This document shows positions 1-6,806 of a stretch of DNA of 15,483 bases, piece by piece. How positions within the stretch are numbered: the first letter of the stretch is position 1; each line of letters begins with the position of its first letter. The notes under the pieces are model-generated. The model saw only the letters and a list, made by a program, of their open reading frames with translations, had not been told where the DNA came from and made no database searches. This stretch comes from Saprospiraceae bacterium (lineage in GTDB: Bacteria > Bacteroidota > Bacteroidia > Chitinophagales > Saprospiraceae). The stretch spans positions 1-15,483 of the forward strand of contig JAGOIB010000040.1 of assembly GCA_017995875.1 (NCBI GenBank), written 5' to 3'. The position numbers and the translations under genes are program-made.

Positions 1-42
1 ACTACTCACTACTCACTACTCACTTTTCGCTCTTCACTCTTC
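1..42. repeat. Heptanucleotide tandem repeat running into a gene end
   Basis: Three exact copies of ACTACTC occupy 1-21. Three degenerate seven-base units follow (ACTTTTC, GCTCTTC, ACTCTTC). The period of seven runs past the stop codon of the minus-strand reductase gene (34-36) into its last two codons, so the final Glu-Glu of that protein is repeat-derived. The array continues off the left edge, so its length is unknown. Short heptamer arrays occur between genes in several bacterial phyla; no function is implied. Confidence 0.75.
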
Positions 43-1050
43 ACTTAACCCAACGATTCCGGTAACAGTAGTGTATTTGAAGGATAATTTCTGGTCAGGA
101 TACACATAATTGAAGGCTGACTGACACATCATAGTCGCTTCATGAAATCCGCATAGGATAAGTTTGAGTTTCCCTGGGTACGTATTGATGTCCCCTATGG
201 CATAAATCCCTTTGACATTGGTACTGCAATCGTGTGGATCAACCTGGATGGCATTCTTATCTAATCCCAGACCCCAGTCGGCTATAGGACCCAACTTGGG
301 TGTCAATCCAAAGAGGGGCAGAAAATAATCTGTCTCAATCCTGATTTTTCCATCCGGTACTTCAACATTTACCGATTCCAAGCGGTCAATGCCATCAATA
401 TCAACGACGGTCGCATCCGTTATCAAACTCACCTTGCCATCACTGACAAGTTTCATTACTTTATCGACCGAATCAGGGGCGCCCCTGAAACTAGCCCTGC
501 GGTGAATCATCGTAACGACAGCTCCAAGAGCCGCCAGTTCAATGGTCCAGTCGAGAGCAGAATCACCGCCACCTGCAATCACCACTTTCTTTCCCTTGTA
601 ATGAATGGGGTCTTTGACAAAATAGTCAACTCCCTTTCCTTCATATTTTTCTATATCCTGAATGGGAGGTTTTCTTGGTTCAAAACAACCCAATCCCCCG
701 GCAATAGCAATGACTTTTGATTCTATTATTGTCCCTTCATGCCCTGTAACCCGGAACGATCCATCCTCAACTCGCTCAATACGCTCAGCCACCTCACCTA
801 AGGTGAATGTTGGCTTGAAAGGCTCAATTTGCTTTTTGAGATTATCCACCAGGTCACTGGCCAGTATCATTGGGCAGCCTGGAATATCGTAGATAGGTTT
901 CTTGGGATAAATTTCCGTCAATTGCCCTCCAACCTGAGGGAGCACATCGATCAGGTGGCATCTCATTTTCAACAGCCCTGCTTCAAACACCGTGAAGAGC
1001 CCAACTGGTCCGGCGCCAATGATCAATATATCCGTTTTGATAACACTCAT
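34..1050 (-). CDS. Ferredoxin/flavodoxin-NADP reductase, thioredoxin-reductase-like
   Basis: This 338-residue flavoprotein probably moves electrons between NADPH and ferredoxin or flavodoxin in the cytoplasm. The N-terminal FAD fold has GAGPVG at residues 12-17. The NADPH domain has GGGDSA at 160-165 and HRR at 183-185, which suits the 2'-phosphate of NADP. The second FAD segment has AIGD at 284-287. The redox CxxC that thioredoxin reductases carry between the two domains is absent, and the C-terminal tail with KYTT (325-328) fits the YumC/Chlorobium type of reductase. The length is normal for the family. The ATG at 1048-1050 lies just downstream of a perfect -7 element, so the gene is probably transcribed on its own rather than only as the tail of the sigma/FecR transcript. 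No ferredoxin gene is nearby. An alternative is another NAD(P)H:acceptor oxidoreductase of the same fold. Confidence 0.92.
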   Translation of the reverse strand: MSVIKTDILIIGAGPVGLFTVFEAGLLKMRCHLIDVLPQVGGQLTEIYPKKPIYDIPGCPMILASDLVDNLKKQIEPFKPTFTLGEVAERIERVEDGSFRVTGHEGTIIESKVIAIAGGLGCFEPRKPPIQDIEKYEGKGVDYFVKDPIHYKGKKVVIAGGGDSALDWTIELAALGAVVTMIHRRASFRGAPDSVDKVMKLVSDGKVSLITDATVVDIDGIDRLESVNVEVPDGKIRIETDYFLPLFGLTPKLGPIADWGLGLDKNAIQVDPHDCSTNVKGIYAIGDINTYPGKLKLILCGFHEATMMCQSAFNYVYPDQKLSFKYTTVTGIVGLSEE

Positions 1051-1067
1051 ATTCTACCTTAAGGGTG

Positions 1068-1075
1068 CAAAGGTA
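1068..1075 (-). promoter_or_regulatory. -7 promoter element (TACCTTTG) for the reductase
   Basis: On the minus strand TACCTTTG matches the Bacteroidota -7 consensus TAnnTTTG exactly. It sits 17 bases before the ATG at 1050, implying a leader of about 10 bases. I see no good TTG-type -33 element at the expected distance. Confidence 0.6.
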
Positions 1076-1108
1076 AACGAGCAGTCGAAAAATTATGTAC
1101 TGATTGCA

Positions 1109-1129
1109 GGATCACCTGAAAAGGGATCC
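1109..1129. other. Small hairpin between fecR and the reductase gene
   Basis: GGATC (1109-1113) pairs with GATCC (1125-1129) and CCT (1115-1117) with AGG (1122-1124), leaving one bulged A and a four-base loop. On the minus strand it lies 15 bases past the fecR stop and upstream of the reductase promoter. No T-run follows on that strand, so it is not a standard intrinsic terminator; it could be a 3'-end stabiliser, or chance. Confidence 0.35.
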
Positions 1130-1143
1130 ATCGCCCGGTGAAG

Positions 1144-2133
1144 TCAGTCAAGGCACTTGTCTCCGCCTCTGATGATATACTTATCACCTTCCTGTATTAA
1201 AATGGCATTGACAGTCCCAGCCACAGCCTTTAATACAGAGCTTATTTCAGGGTTTTTGAATGGAAGGGATATGGAAATCTTGCATGATTTGATAGCCTCA
1301 TTTTCGATGATGATCTCTTTATCAAAGTAGTGGGAAACGTCGGTTATTACATCCGTTAATGGCATCTTTTTCCCAAACCTGAGTTGTTGTGTAAGCCAGG
1401 AGTTGATATTCGGAGAAGGATTAGCAATCAATTGCATCTTTTCATTTTCAAAAGTGGCTGCTTCTCCTTCTGTCAGGGCAACAGCAACCTTGGTATCCTT
1501 CACTGAGGAGAATATGACTTTCCCACTCTTAACAAAAATGCTTGTCTGCCCATCAGCCTCTACTAAATTGAAGGAAGTCCCTACAACTTCTGTCAAGGCG
1601 GAGCCGGAAACGATAGTAAAAGGTCGTTTGGCATCAGGACTGATTTCGAAAAAAGCTTCTCCCTCCAATTTTACATGCCGTTTCTTCTTGGTAAATGGAT
1701 ATATCGTGACATCTGATCCTTTATTGAGAAAAATCTTTGAGCCATCCTTGAGCACAATTGGTTCTATGGCACCTTCACTATAGGCATAGGTCACAGGCGA
1801 ACCTGTTTTATTGAAAACCGTATATACCCCAAATAAAACAAGAATGACTGCAGCGGCAGCCCAATAAATCCTGTATGACTGGAAAACCCCTTTACGTTCA
1901 GGTTGAACAGGTTCTTTTAAGTTCGTAAACCTTTGAAAAGCTGCATGCACATCCCAATCAGATGCTATTTGACTATTCGCATTTTGCCAAAGCTTTTGCA
2001 AAACTAAAAATTGGTCGTTCAGGGACTGATCGGCTATCAGTTCCTGCTCAAATGCTTTTTTTTCAATACCGGTCATCTCCCCTGAGAGATACCTACCTAT
2101 CCTAGCTTCAAACATTTCTTCCATATTCTTCAA
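1144..2133 (-). CDS. FecR-family anti-sigma factor
   Basis: This 329-residue inner-membrane protein should hold or activate the ECF sigma factor encoded 21 bases upstream. Residues 1-80 form the cytoplasmic sigma-binding part, with the typical start 'RIGRYLSGEMTGIEKKAFE'. One membrane helix lies at about 89-107. The periplasmic FecR domain covers about 113-212 and includes LKDGSKIFLNKGS and GEAFFEI. A C-terminal STN-like domain (about 252-322, DUF4974 type) would be the part that meets a TonB receptor plug in classic Fec-like systems. Length and order are typical for Bacteroidota FecR proteins. In this phylum the next gene is usually a SusC-like TonB receptor; here it is a flavoprotein reductase with its own promoter. 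An in-frame ATG at codon 4 is an alternative start. Confidence 0.93.
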   Translation of the reverse strand: MKNMEEMFEARIGRYLSGEMTGIEKKAFEQELIADQSLNDQFLVLQKLWQNANSQIASDWDVHAAFQRFTNLKEPVQPERKGVFQSYRIYWAAAAVILVLFGVYTVFNKTGSPVTYAYSEGAIEPIVLKDGSKIFLNKGSDVTIYPFTKKKRHVKLEGEAFFEISPDAKRPFTIVSGSALTEVVGTSFNLVEADGQTSIFVKSGKVIFSSVKDTKVAVALTEGEAATFENEKMQLIANPSPNINSWLTQQLRFGKKMPLTDVITDVSHYFDKEIIIENEAIKSCKISISLPFKNPEISSVLKAVAGTVNAILIQEGDKYIIRGGDKCLD

Positions 2134-2154
2134 CTTTAGACACCATTTTAATAC

Positions 2155-2664
2155 TCATCCCCTATGCTGACTGACAGCCTGACGGAGAAGTTTTAGAGCC
2201 TTTCCTATCTGATTTTCAACAGTTTTGACAGATATATTCAAATGTTCCGCTACTTCAGCATAGGACATTTCATCCATTCTGTTGAGCATAAAGACTATCC
2301 TGCACTTTTCCGGGAGGGCCTGAATTGCATTTTCCAGGCGTTCTTTCAATTCCGCTTCTTCCATTTCCTGGATGATGGTTGGTTGAAGAGAGGGCTGGTT
2401 GGATTCCAGGTCAAGCGAGGTCTCCAGTTCTTGCCAGGTGTGCTTTTTAGTATCCCGTAGATAATTCAAGGTCCGGGTGACAGCCATCCGACGCAAATAG
2501 GCTGTAACAGAGGTATGAATGATGAGTTTATCACGTTTAACCCAAAGCTCAGCAAAGATCTCCTGGGCAATGTCTTCGGTCTTTGCCTTGTCATGAACAT
2601 ACCTGTTGATGACATTACAAACAAAAGCATAATGTAGTTTAAACAATTGCTCGACAGAATCCAT
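2155..2664 (-). CDS. RNA polymerase sigma-70 factor, ECF subfamily
   Basis: This 169-residue protein has sigma region 2 at about residues 5-72 (including AKTEDIAQEIFAELW and the DNA-melting helix) and region 4 at about 112-163 (ALPEKCRIVFMLNRMDEMSYAEVAEHLNISVKTVENQI, a helix-turn-helix that reads the -35-type element). There is no region 1.1 or 3, as expected for an ECF factor. It is the first gene of a two-gene unit with fecR and probably directs RNA polymerase to a small regulon that includes its own promoter. The gene lies head to head with the lipoprotein gene at 2796, which makes that gene a candidate target. Start choice is supported by a perfect -7 element about 54 bases upstream. Confidence 0.95.
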   Translation of the reverse strand: MDSVEQLFKLHYAFVCNVINRYVHDKAKTEDIAQEIFAELWVKRDKLIIHTSVTAYLRRMAVTRTLNYLRDTKKHTWQELETSLDLESNQPSLQPTIIQEMEEAELKERLENAIQALPEKCRIVFMLNRMDEMSYAEVAEHLNISVKTVENQIGKALKLLRQAVSQHRG

Positions 2665-2717
2665 TTGTTGATTAGTGGTTGATCGTTTTACGAATGGGTT
2701 TTAACGCTGAAGCATCC

Positions 2718-2725
2718 CAAACGTA
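2718..2725 (-). promoter_or_regulatory. -7 promoter element (TACGTTTG) for the sigma/fecR unit
   Basis: TACGTTTG on the minus strand matches TAnnTTTG exactly and would give a leader of roughly 45-50 bases before the sigma gene ATG at 2664. It lies in the 131-base gap shared with the divergent lipoprotein gene. No clear -33 element is visible, so a role for an alternative sigma factor cannot be excluded. Confidence 0.45.
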
Positions 2726-2795
2726 ATTTAGATTGATGGTAAAATTGAATACATTCCTACATTTATTCCCTATTATCCAAATAAAACTTTGTAAA

Positions 2796-3575
2796 ATGAA
2801 AAGCATATTCATCTCTTTAGGCTTCGTGGTTCTCCTCGGAAGCTGCAAAAATCAGGCATCAAACCCTGAATCTATGACTCCAGCTCCTGATTCAACTGCT
2901 GTCAAATATACGTTGACACCGTTTAGTCCGTCAAAAGATTTCCCTGACGCCAGCCTCAAAGCTATGACGTATACGGGAGGTACTTTCTCAACCGTTATTG
3001 GCGGTACAGGCTACACCCTCGGCGAACAAACATCTGATGCACCCGAAAAAAGCTGTGCTAACAGTAAGGAAGGCCAGCATCTTCACCTGATTATTGACAG
3101 TGAACCCTATATAGCCAAGTATCAATCTTCCTTTACCCAGGATATTCCGGATGGTGAGCATTACTTATTGTGCTTTTTATCAAGATCCTATCATGAAAGT
3201 ATCAAGACACTGGCAGCCAGTAAAGCATCCAAAGTCATGGTGACAAATAAAAGTATTACCAAATCAGAGGATATCAGCGGACCTATGCTCTTTTACAGCA
3301 GGCCTAAGGGACTTTATACCGGAGATGACACGAAAAAGGTGATGCTTGACTTTTACCTGGTCAATGCGGATATGGCAAACTATAAAGTTGAAGCTGATAT
3401 CAATGGAGAAAAACACATGCTGGATAAGTGGCAACCATACTACATTGAGGGATTGCCTGAAGGAGATAATACAATCAAGCTTAGTTTACTTGACAACAGT
3501 GGCCAATTAGTAAATGCGCCACTCAATCCTGTGAGTAGAACATTCAAAATCGAAAAAAATCCGGTTTCGAACTAA
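2796..3575 (+). CDS. Predicted lipoprotein of unknown function with two related repeats
   Basis: This 259-residue protein starts with a lipoprotein signal peptide: MKSIF, a hydrophobic run, then the lipobox LGSC with the modified cysteine at residue 17. An upstream in-frame ATG at 2733 would add 21 residues before the signal and is unlikely. A low-complexity linker (18-40) leads to a mostly beta body. Residues about 93-137 (HLHLIIDSE ... DIPDGEHYLLCFLSRSYHES) and about 197-242 (EADINGEK ... EGLPEGDNTIKLSLLDNSG) look like two diverged copies of one small beta domain, each with an 'I..G/D-GEH/N-x-L/I' core and a following 'L..S/N-G/Y' turn. The layout recalls short beta-sandwich families whose cores read 'HHHLLID', but I cannot assign one. 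Gene order suggests possible control by the divergent sigma factor. The product should be anchored in the outer or inner membrane. No catalytic motif is recognisable. Confidence 0.85.
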   Translation: MKSIFISLGFVVLLGSCKNQASNPESMTPAPDSTAVKYTLTPFSPSKDFPDASLKAMTYTGGTFSTVIGGTGYTLGEQTSDAPEKSCANSKEGQHLHLIIDSEPYIAKYQSSFTQDIPDGEHYLLCFLSRSYHESIKTLAASKASKVMVTNKSITKSEDISGPMLFYSRPKGLYTGDDTKKVMLDFYLVNADMANYKVEADINGEKHMLDKWQPYYIEGLPEGDNTIKLSLLDNSGQLVNAPLNPVSRTFKIEKNPVSN

Positions 3576-3583
3576 AGAAAATT

Positions 3584-3591
3584 TATCTTTG
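3584..3591 (+). promoter_or_regulatory. -7 promoter element (TATCTTTG) for tRNA-His
   Basis: TATCTTTG matches TAnnTTTG exactly. It begins 9 bases after the lipoprotein stop codon and ends 42 bases before the tRNA body, implying a 5' leader of about 35 bases that would be removed by RNase P. This makes tRNA-His independent of the lipoprotein gene. Confidence 0.55.
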
Positions 3592-3633
3592 AGGCCCGTT
3601 TTGCGATAATAAATGTTGTGAAAAGGAAACGTG

Positions 3634-3707
3634 GTGGTTGTAGCTCAGCTGGTTAGAGCGCCGGATTGTGGTTCCGGAGGTCGTCGGTTCGATCCCGATC
3701 TACCACC
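3634..3707 (+). tRNA. tRNA-His (anticodon GTG)
   Basis: The cloverleaf is complete. The acceptor stem is 3634-3640 with 3700-3706; the D arm is GCTC/GAGC (3643-3646, 3656-3659); the anticodon stem is CCGGA/TCCGG (3661-3665, 3673-3677) with loop TTGTGGT and anticodon GTG at 3668-3670. The variable loop has five bases. The T arm is GTCGG/CCGAT around TTCGATC. G at 3633 can serve as the histidine-specific G-1 opposite discriminator C73 at 3707. The sequence after C73 is CAA, so the CCA tail is not encoded and must be added by nucleotidyltransferase. One acceptor pair, position 6 with 67 (3639 and 3701), is a T-T mismatch. Confidence 0.97.
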
Positions 3708-3715
3708 CAAAATGT

Positions 3716-3749
3716 AAAGCCTGTTTGCCTCAAGTAAGCAGGCTTTTTT
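3716..3749 (+). terminator. Intrinsic terminator after tRNA-His
   Basis: AAAGCCTG (3716-3723) pairs with CAGGCTTT (3739-3746), and the stem can extend inwards by about five more pairs (some G-T) to a five-base loop. On the plus strand it is followed by T to position 3749. The T-run overlaps the folC stop codon on the other strand. In the minus direction the stem ends in TTT then ACATT, so weak termination of folC transcripts is also possible. Confidence 0.85.
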
Positions 3750-5067
3750 ATTTATTTCGTGACTTATTCAATGCAGCAAGAAAATCGCCAACCACGTAAC
3801 TGCTCCCTCCTACAAAAATCAAATCTGACGGATTTGCCTGGACCATCGCTTGAGAATAAGCTTTCCAGACAGATTTAAAACTATTCCCACTCAGACCTAC
3901 ACTTCGACCCACGTCACGAGTCTCTTCGGCCATTTTACCTCTTGGAATATCTGGTGAACACCAATAAAAAATTCCGTCCTGCGGAAACATTGTAAGAATT
4001 TTGGTGATGTCTTTATCGGATACAAAACCAAGCACAAAATGCCTTTGCCGTACCCGGACTTTTAATAATTCAGGCAACATAGCTTTCATACCATGAGTAT
4101 TGTGCGCAGCATCAGTTATGACTAAAGGATTTTTCTGAATCACCATCCAACGTCCAATCATACTTGTGGATTCTTTCACTCTTGAAAGCCCTTTCCTGAT
4201 TTGTCTTTCGTCTATGGTTTCTATAGGATAATATAGATTCCAACACCATACTGCCTCAAGCACGGTTCTGATATTTTGAGCCTGGTAAGGACCCGTCATA
4301 TCCGTGATCAGTTTTTCAATCCACATTCCGCTGCGGGTATGAATATCATATTCATGAGCAATCAAACTTCTTTTCTTACTGACCAACTTTATGTGCTTCG
4401 AAGCGAAATGAATGGGTGCACTTTCAATACTGGCTTTCTCTCTAAACACACTTGTTGTTTCCCTTTGCCATTCACCGATAATAACAGGCACCTTGTGTTT
4501 AATAATTCCAGCTTTTTCGCCGGCTATTTCCGGCAGCGTGTAACCAAGCATCTGCATATGATCAAACCCAATGTTGGTGATCACCGAAAGACGTGGCAAA
4601 ATAATGTTGGTAGAATCAAGTCGACCGCCTAACCCGGTTTCAATGATGGCAATGTCAACCTTTTCTTTCCGGAAATAATCAAATGCCATAGCCACTGTGA
4701 TTTCAAAAAAAGATGGCTGTATTGGAGCCCATTTTTCCCGATAGGTTCTAACGAAACGAATCACTTCCTTTTCTTCCATCATCACACCGTTGATTTTTAT
4801 CCTTTCGCGGAAATCAACATAATGTGGGGACGTATATAAACCAACTTTTCTTCCGGTGGCCTGAAAAATAGAAGCCAGCATATGGGAAGTACTTCCTTTC
4901 CCATTGGTGCCTGCAATATGTATACATGGAAAGCTGGCTTGTGGTTGATCCAGAAAATCACATAACAAACGGATATTGGTAAGGTCCTTTTTTATAGCTG
5001 CATCCCCTACCCTTTGAAACATGGGTAATGAAGAAAACAGGAAGTCAATGGTCTGTTTGTAAGTCAT
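3748..5067 (-). CDS. folC: Folylpolyglutamate synthase / dihydrofolate synthase
   Basis: FolC adds L-glutamate to dihydropteroate and to reduced folates using ATP, giving dihydrofolate and polyglutamylated folates in the cytoplasm. The 439-residue protein has the Mur-ligase-type P-loop GTNGKGST (53-60), SPH (80-82), ETGLGGRLDSTN (143-154), the NIGFDH segment (165-170) with downstream E184-KAGI, GRW at 305-307, and the C-terminal domain with DAAHN (319-323), SDKD (350-353) and a GSSYVVGDFL tail motif (421-430). Length and motif order are normal and no key residue seems missing. It is a single-gene unit, divergent from the peptidase gene with a 68-base gap. Whether it has both activities or only the polyglutamate one cannot be read from sequence alone. 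Confidence 0.96.
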   Translation of the reverse strand: MTYKQTIDFLFSSLPMFQRVGDAAIKKDLTNIRLLCDFLDQPQASFPCIHIAGTNGKGSTSHMLASIFQATGRKVGLYTSPHYVDFRERIKINGVMMEEKEVIRFVRTYREKWAPIQPSFFEITVAMAFDYFRKEKVDIAIIETGLGGRLDSTNIILPRLSVITNIGFDHMQMLGYTLPEIAGEKAGIIKHKVPVIIGEWQRETTSVFREKASIESAPIHFASKHIKLVSKKRSLIAHEYDIHTRSGMWIEKLITDMTGPYQAQNIRTVLEAVWCWNLYYPIETIDERQIRKGLSRVKESTSMIGRWMVIQKNPLVITDAAHNTHGMKAMLPELLKVRVRQRHFVLGFVSDKDITKILTMFPQDGIFYWCSPDIPRGKMAEETRDVGRSVGLSGNSFKSVWKAYSQAMVQANPSDLIFVGGSSYVVGDFLAALNKSRNK

Positions 5068-5111
5068 TATACTTTACGATTTCTGAAGGGCCTATGAATA
5101 AAGCTTTTATT

Positions 5112-5119
5112 TACCTTCG
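5112..5119 (+). promoter_or_regulatory. Probable -7 element (TACCTTCG) for the M28 peptidase
   Basis: TACCTTCG has one mismatch from TAnnTTTG. It ends 16 bases before the ATG at 5136 and so supports that start over the upstream in-frame ATGs at 5028 and 5094, which lie before the element. Confidence 0.4.
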
Positions 5120-5135
5120 TTTCAAATCCGATCAA

Positions 5136-6761
5136 ATGAAATATACCTGGTTTTTTGTCTTTTGCGGCCTTTTGATAATCGCCTGTAATGATAATAAAGG
5201 AACATCTGATAAAGTCATTTCCGAAAAATCATTGCAAAAGTATATCACTACACTTTCATCAGACGAATTTCAAGGCCGAAAACCATTTACCGCCGGAGAA
5301 GAAAAAACTGTTTCTTTCCTCATCAAAGAAGCAAGCCGTGCGGGGCTTAAACCAGGTAACGGCGAAACGTTTATACAGGATGTGCCAATGACAGAAATTC
5401 ACGGACATCCATCACCGACAATGGAACTGGAAGGGCCTAATCCTATTTCATTAAAACTTCGGGAGCAGTATGTTGCTTTCACGCAAAGACCTGTTGCTGA
5501 AATAAATATTGCCGGATCGGAAATGGTTTTTTGTGGATATGGTATCGTTGCACCTGAATATGGATGGAACGATTATGCGGGACTGGATATGAAGGGTAAA
5601 ACGGCATTAGTCCTGGTCAACGATCCAGGTCTTGGCAGTGAGGATAGCACTTTCTTTAAAGGAAGCACCATGACCTACTATGGCCGATGGACATACAAAT
5701 ATGAAGAAGCTGCAAGACAAGGAGCTGCAGCCATCCTCATCATCCACGAAACAACGATGGCTGGTTATCCCTGGACAGTTGTTCAAGGTGCGGGGAGTGG
5801 TGCCAAACTCAATCTCAGAGACCTGTCCTACACCCCATGTGATTTACAGGGATGGATTACACTGGATGCTGCTAAAGATATTTTTAATAAAGCTGACCTG
5901 GATCTTCAAAAAACGATGATGGCAGCGCGTAAACCCGGTTTTAAAGCCATCCCACTCCCCTATAAAATAACTAGCAGTATCAAGAATGATATACGTGATA
6001 ACATTTCTAAAAATGTCATTGGGATCATTCCGGGTACGGACCAAAAAGATGAATTCATTATTTTTTCTGCCCACTGGGATCATCTGGGAATAGGCGCTGC
6101 AGTTGATGGTGATTCTATTTACAACGGGGCTTGTGATAATGCGACCGGGTCTGCTGCATTGCTGGCTATTGCAGAATCTATGGCCAAAAAAGGTCCTTAC
6201 AAGAGGAGTATTGCCTTCCTATGGGTAACAGGTGAAGAGCAAGGTCTCCTGGGATCAGCTTATTATGCTGCACATCCAATCTATCCACCTTCCAAAACTG
6301 TGGCCAATCTCAACATAGACGCGATGGCAACCTTTGGAGAAATGAATGACCTGAGTATAATTGGATTCGGACAAAGTGAATTGGAAAACTATGCTTCCCG
6401 CTGGGCTGCTAAGCAAAACCGATATATCCTTCCGGATCAGGAGCCCGAGAAAGGCTATTTCTTCAGATCTGATCATTTCAATTTCGCCAAGATTGGTATT
6501 CCTGCCTTATATGCTAAGGGAGGTTTCGATCAACGACCAAATGGAAAAGAATATGCCAAAGAGAAACATGATGAATTTCGCTCGACCAGATATCACCAAC
6601 CTTCCGATGAATTTGATGAATCCACGTTTGACCTGAAAGGTATTGTTCAGGATGCCAAATTATACCTGAATATTGCAAATGAGTTAGCTAATAATCAGGA
6701 TTGGCCCGCGTGGAAACAGGGATCTGAATTCAAAGCGATCAGAGAGCAGAGCATAAAATAA
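5136..6761 (+). CDS. M28-family zinc aminopeptidase lipoprotein with PA domain
   Basis: This 541-residue exopeptidase should cut N-terminal residues from peptides in the periplasm or at the cell surface. From the ATG at 5136 it has a lipoprotein signal ending in IIAC, with the modified cysteine at residue 17. Upstream in-frame ATGs at 5028 (inside folC) and 5094 would bury the signal, so I reject them. A protease-associated domain lies at about 125-250. The M28 catalytic domain (about 290-515) shows the co-catalytic zinc set in order: SAHWDH (H313, with D315), GACDNATG (D334), TGEEQG (E367/E368), NIDAM (D395) and RYHQPSDEF (H487). FFRSDHFNF at 442-450 is a further family motif. All ligands are present, so the enzyme should be active. 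It is divergent from folC and converges on the stress-protein gene, with no operon partner. Confidence 0.95.
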   Translation: MKYTWFFVFCGLLIIACNDNKGTSDKVISEKSLQKYITTLSSDEFQGRKPFTAGEEKTVSFLIKEASRAGLKPGNGETFIQDVPMTEIHGHPSPTMELEGPNPISLKLREQYVAFTQRPVAEINIAGSEMVFCGYGIVAPEYGWNDYAGLDMKGKTALVLVNDPGLGSEDSTFFKGSTMTYYGRWTYKYEEAARQGAAAILIIHETTMAGYPWTVVQGAGSGAKLNLRDLSYTPCDLQGWITLDAAKDIFNKADLDLQKTMMAARKPGFKAIPLPYKITSSIKNDIRDNISKNVIGIIPGTDQKDEFIIFSAHWDHLGIGAAVDGDSIYNGACDNATGSAALLAIAESMAKKGPYKRSIAFLWVTGEEQGLLGSAYYAAHPIYPPSKTVANLNIDAMATFGEMNDLSIIGFGQSELENYASRWAAKQNRYILPDQEPEKGYFFRSDHFNFAKIGIPALYAKGGFDQRPNGKEYAKEKHDEFRSTRYHQPSDEFDESTFDLKGIVQDAKLYLNIANELANNQDWPAWKQGSEFKAIREQSIK

Positions 6762-6806
6762 GTTTATGAAGCTTCTCTACGATTTTACCCTACACGCAAT
6801 AGATAC

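Noticed and set aside
1..28. Possible CRISPR-like short repeats
   Set aside because: The unit is seven bases with no spacers, so it is a simple tandem repeat, not a CRISPR array.
2733..2795. Upstream ATG for the lipoprotein gene
   Set aside because: The lipobox cysteine falls at residue 17 from the ATG at 2796, the normal distance; the longer form would have the cysteine at residue 38.
3633..3750. tRNA-His as an integration site for a mobile element
   Set aside because: No integrase, no repeated tRNA end and no phage-like or foreign-looking genes lie on either side; folC follows immediately.
5028..5135. Longer N-terminus for the M28 peptidase starting inside folC
   Set aside because: It would put 36 hydrophilic residues before a textbook lipoprotein signal peptide and lies upstream of the probable -7 element.
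6752..6768. CATAAA/TTTATG hairpin between the peptidase and stress-protein genes
   Set aside because: A six-pair AT-only stem overlapping a stop codon without a T-run is too weak to call a terminator.
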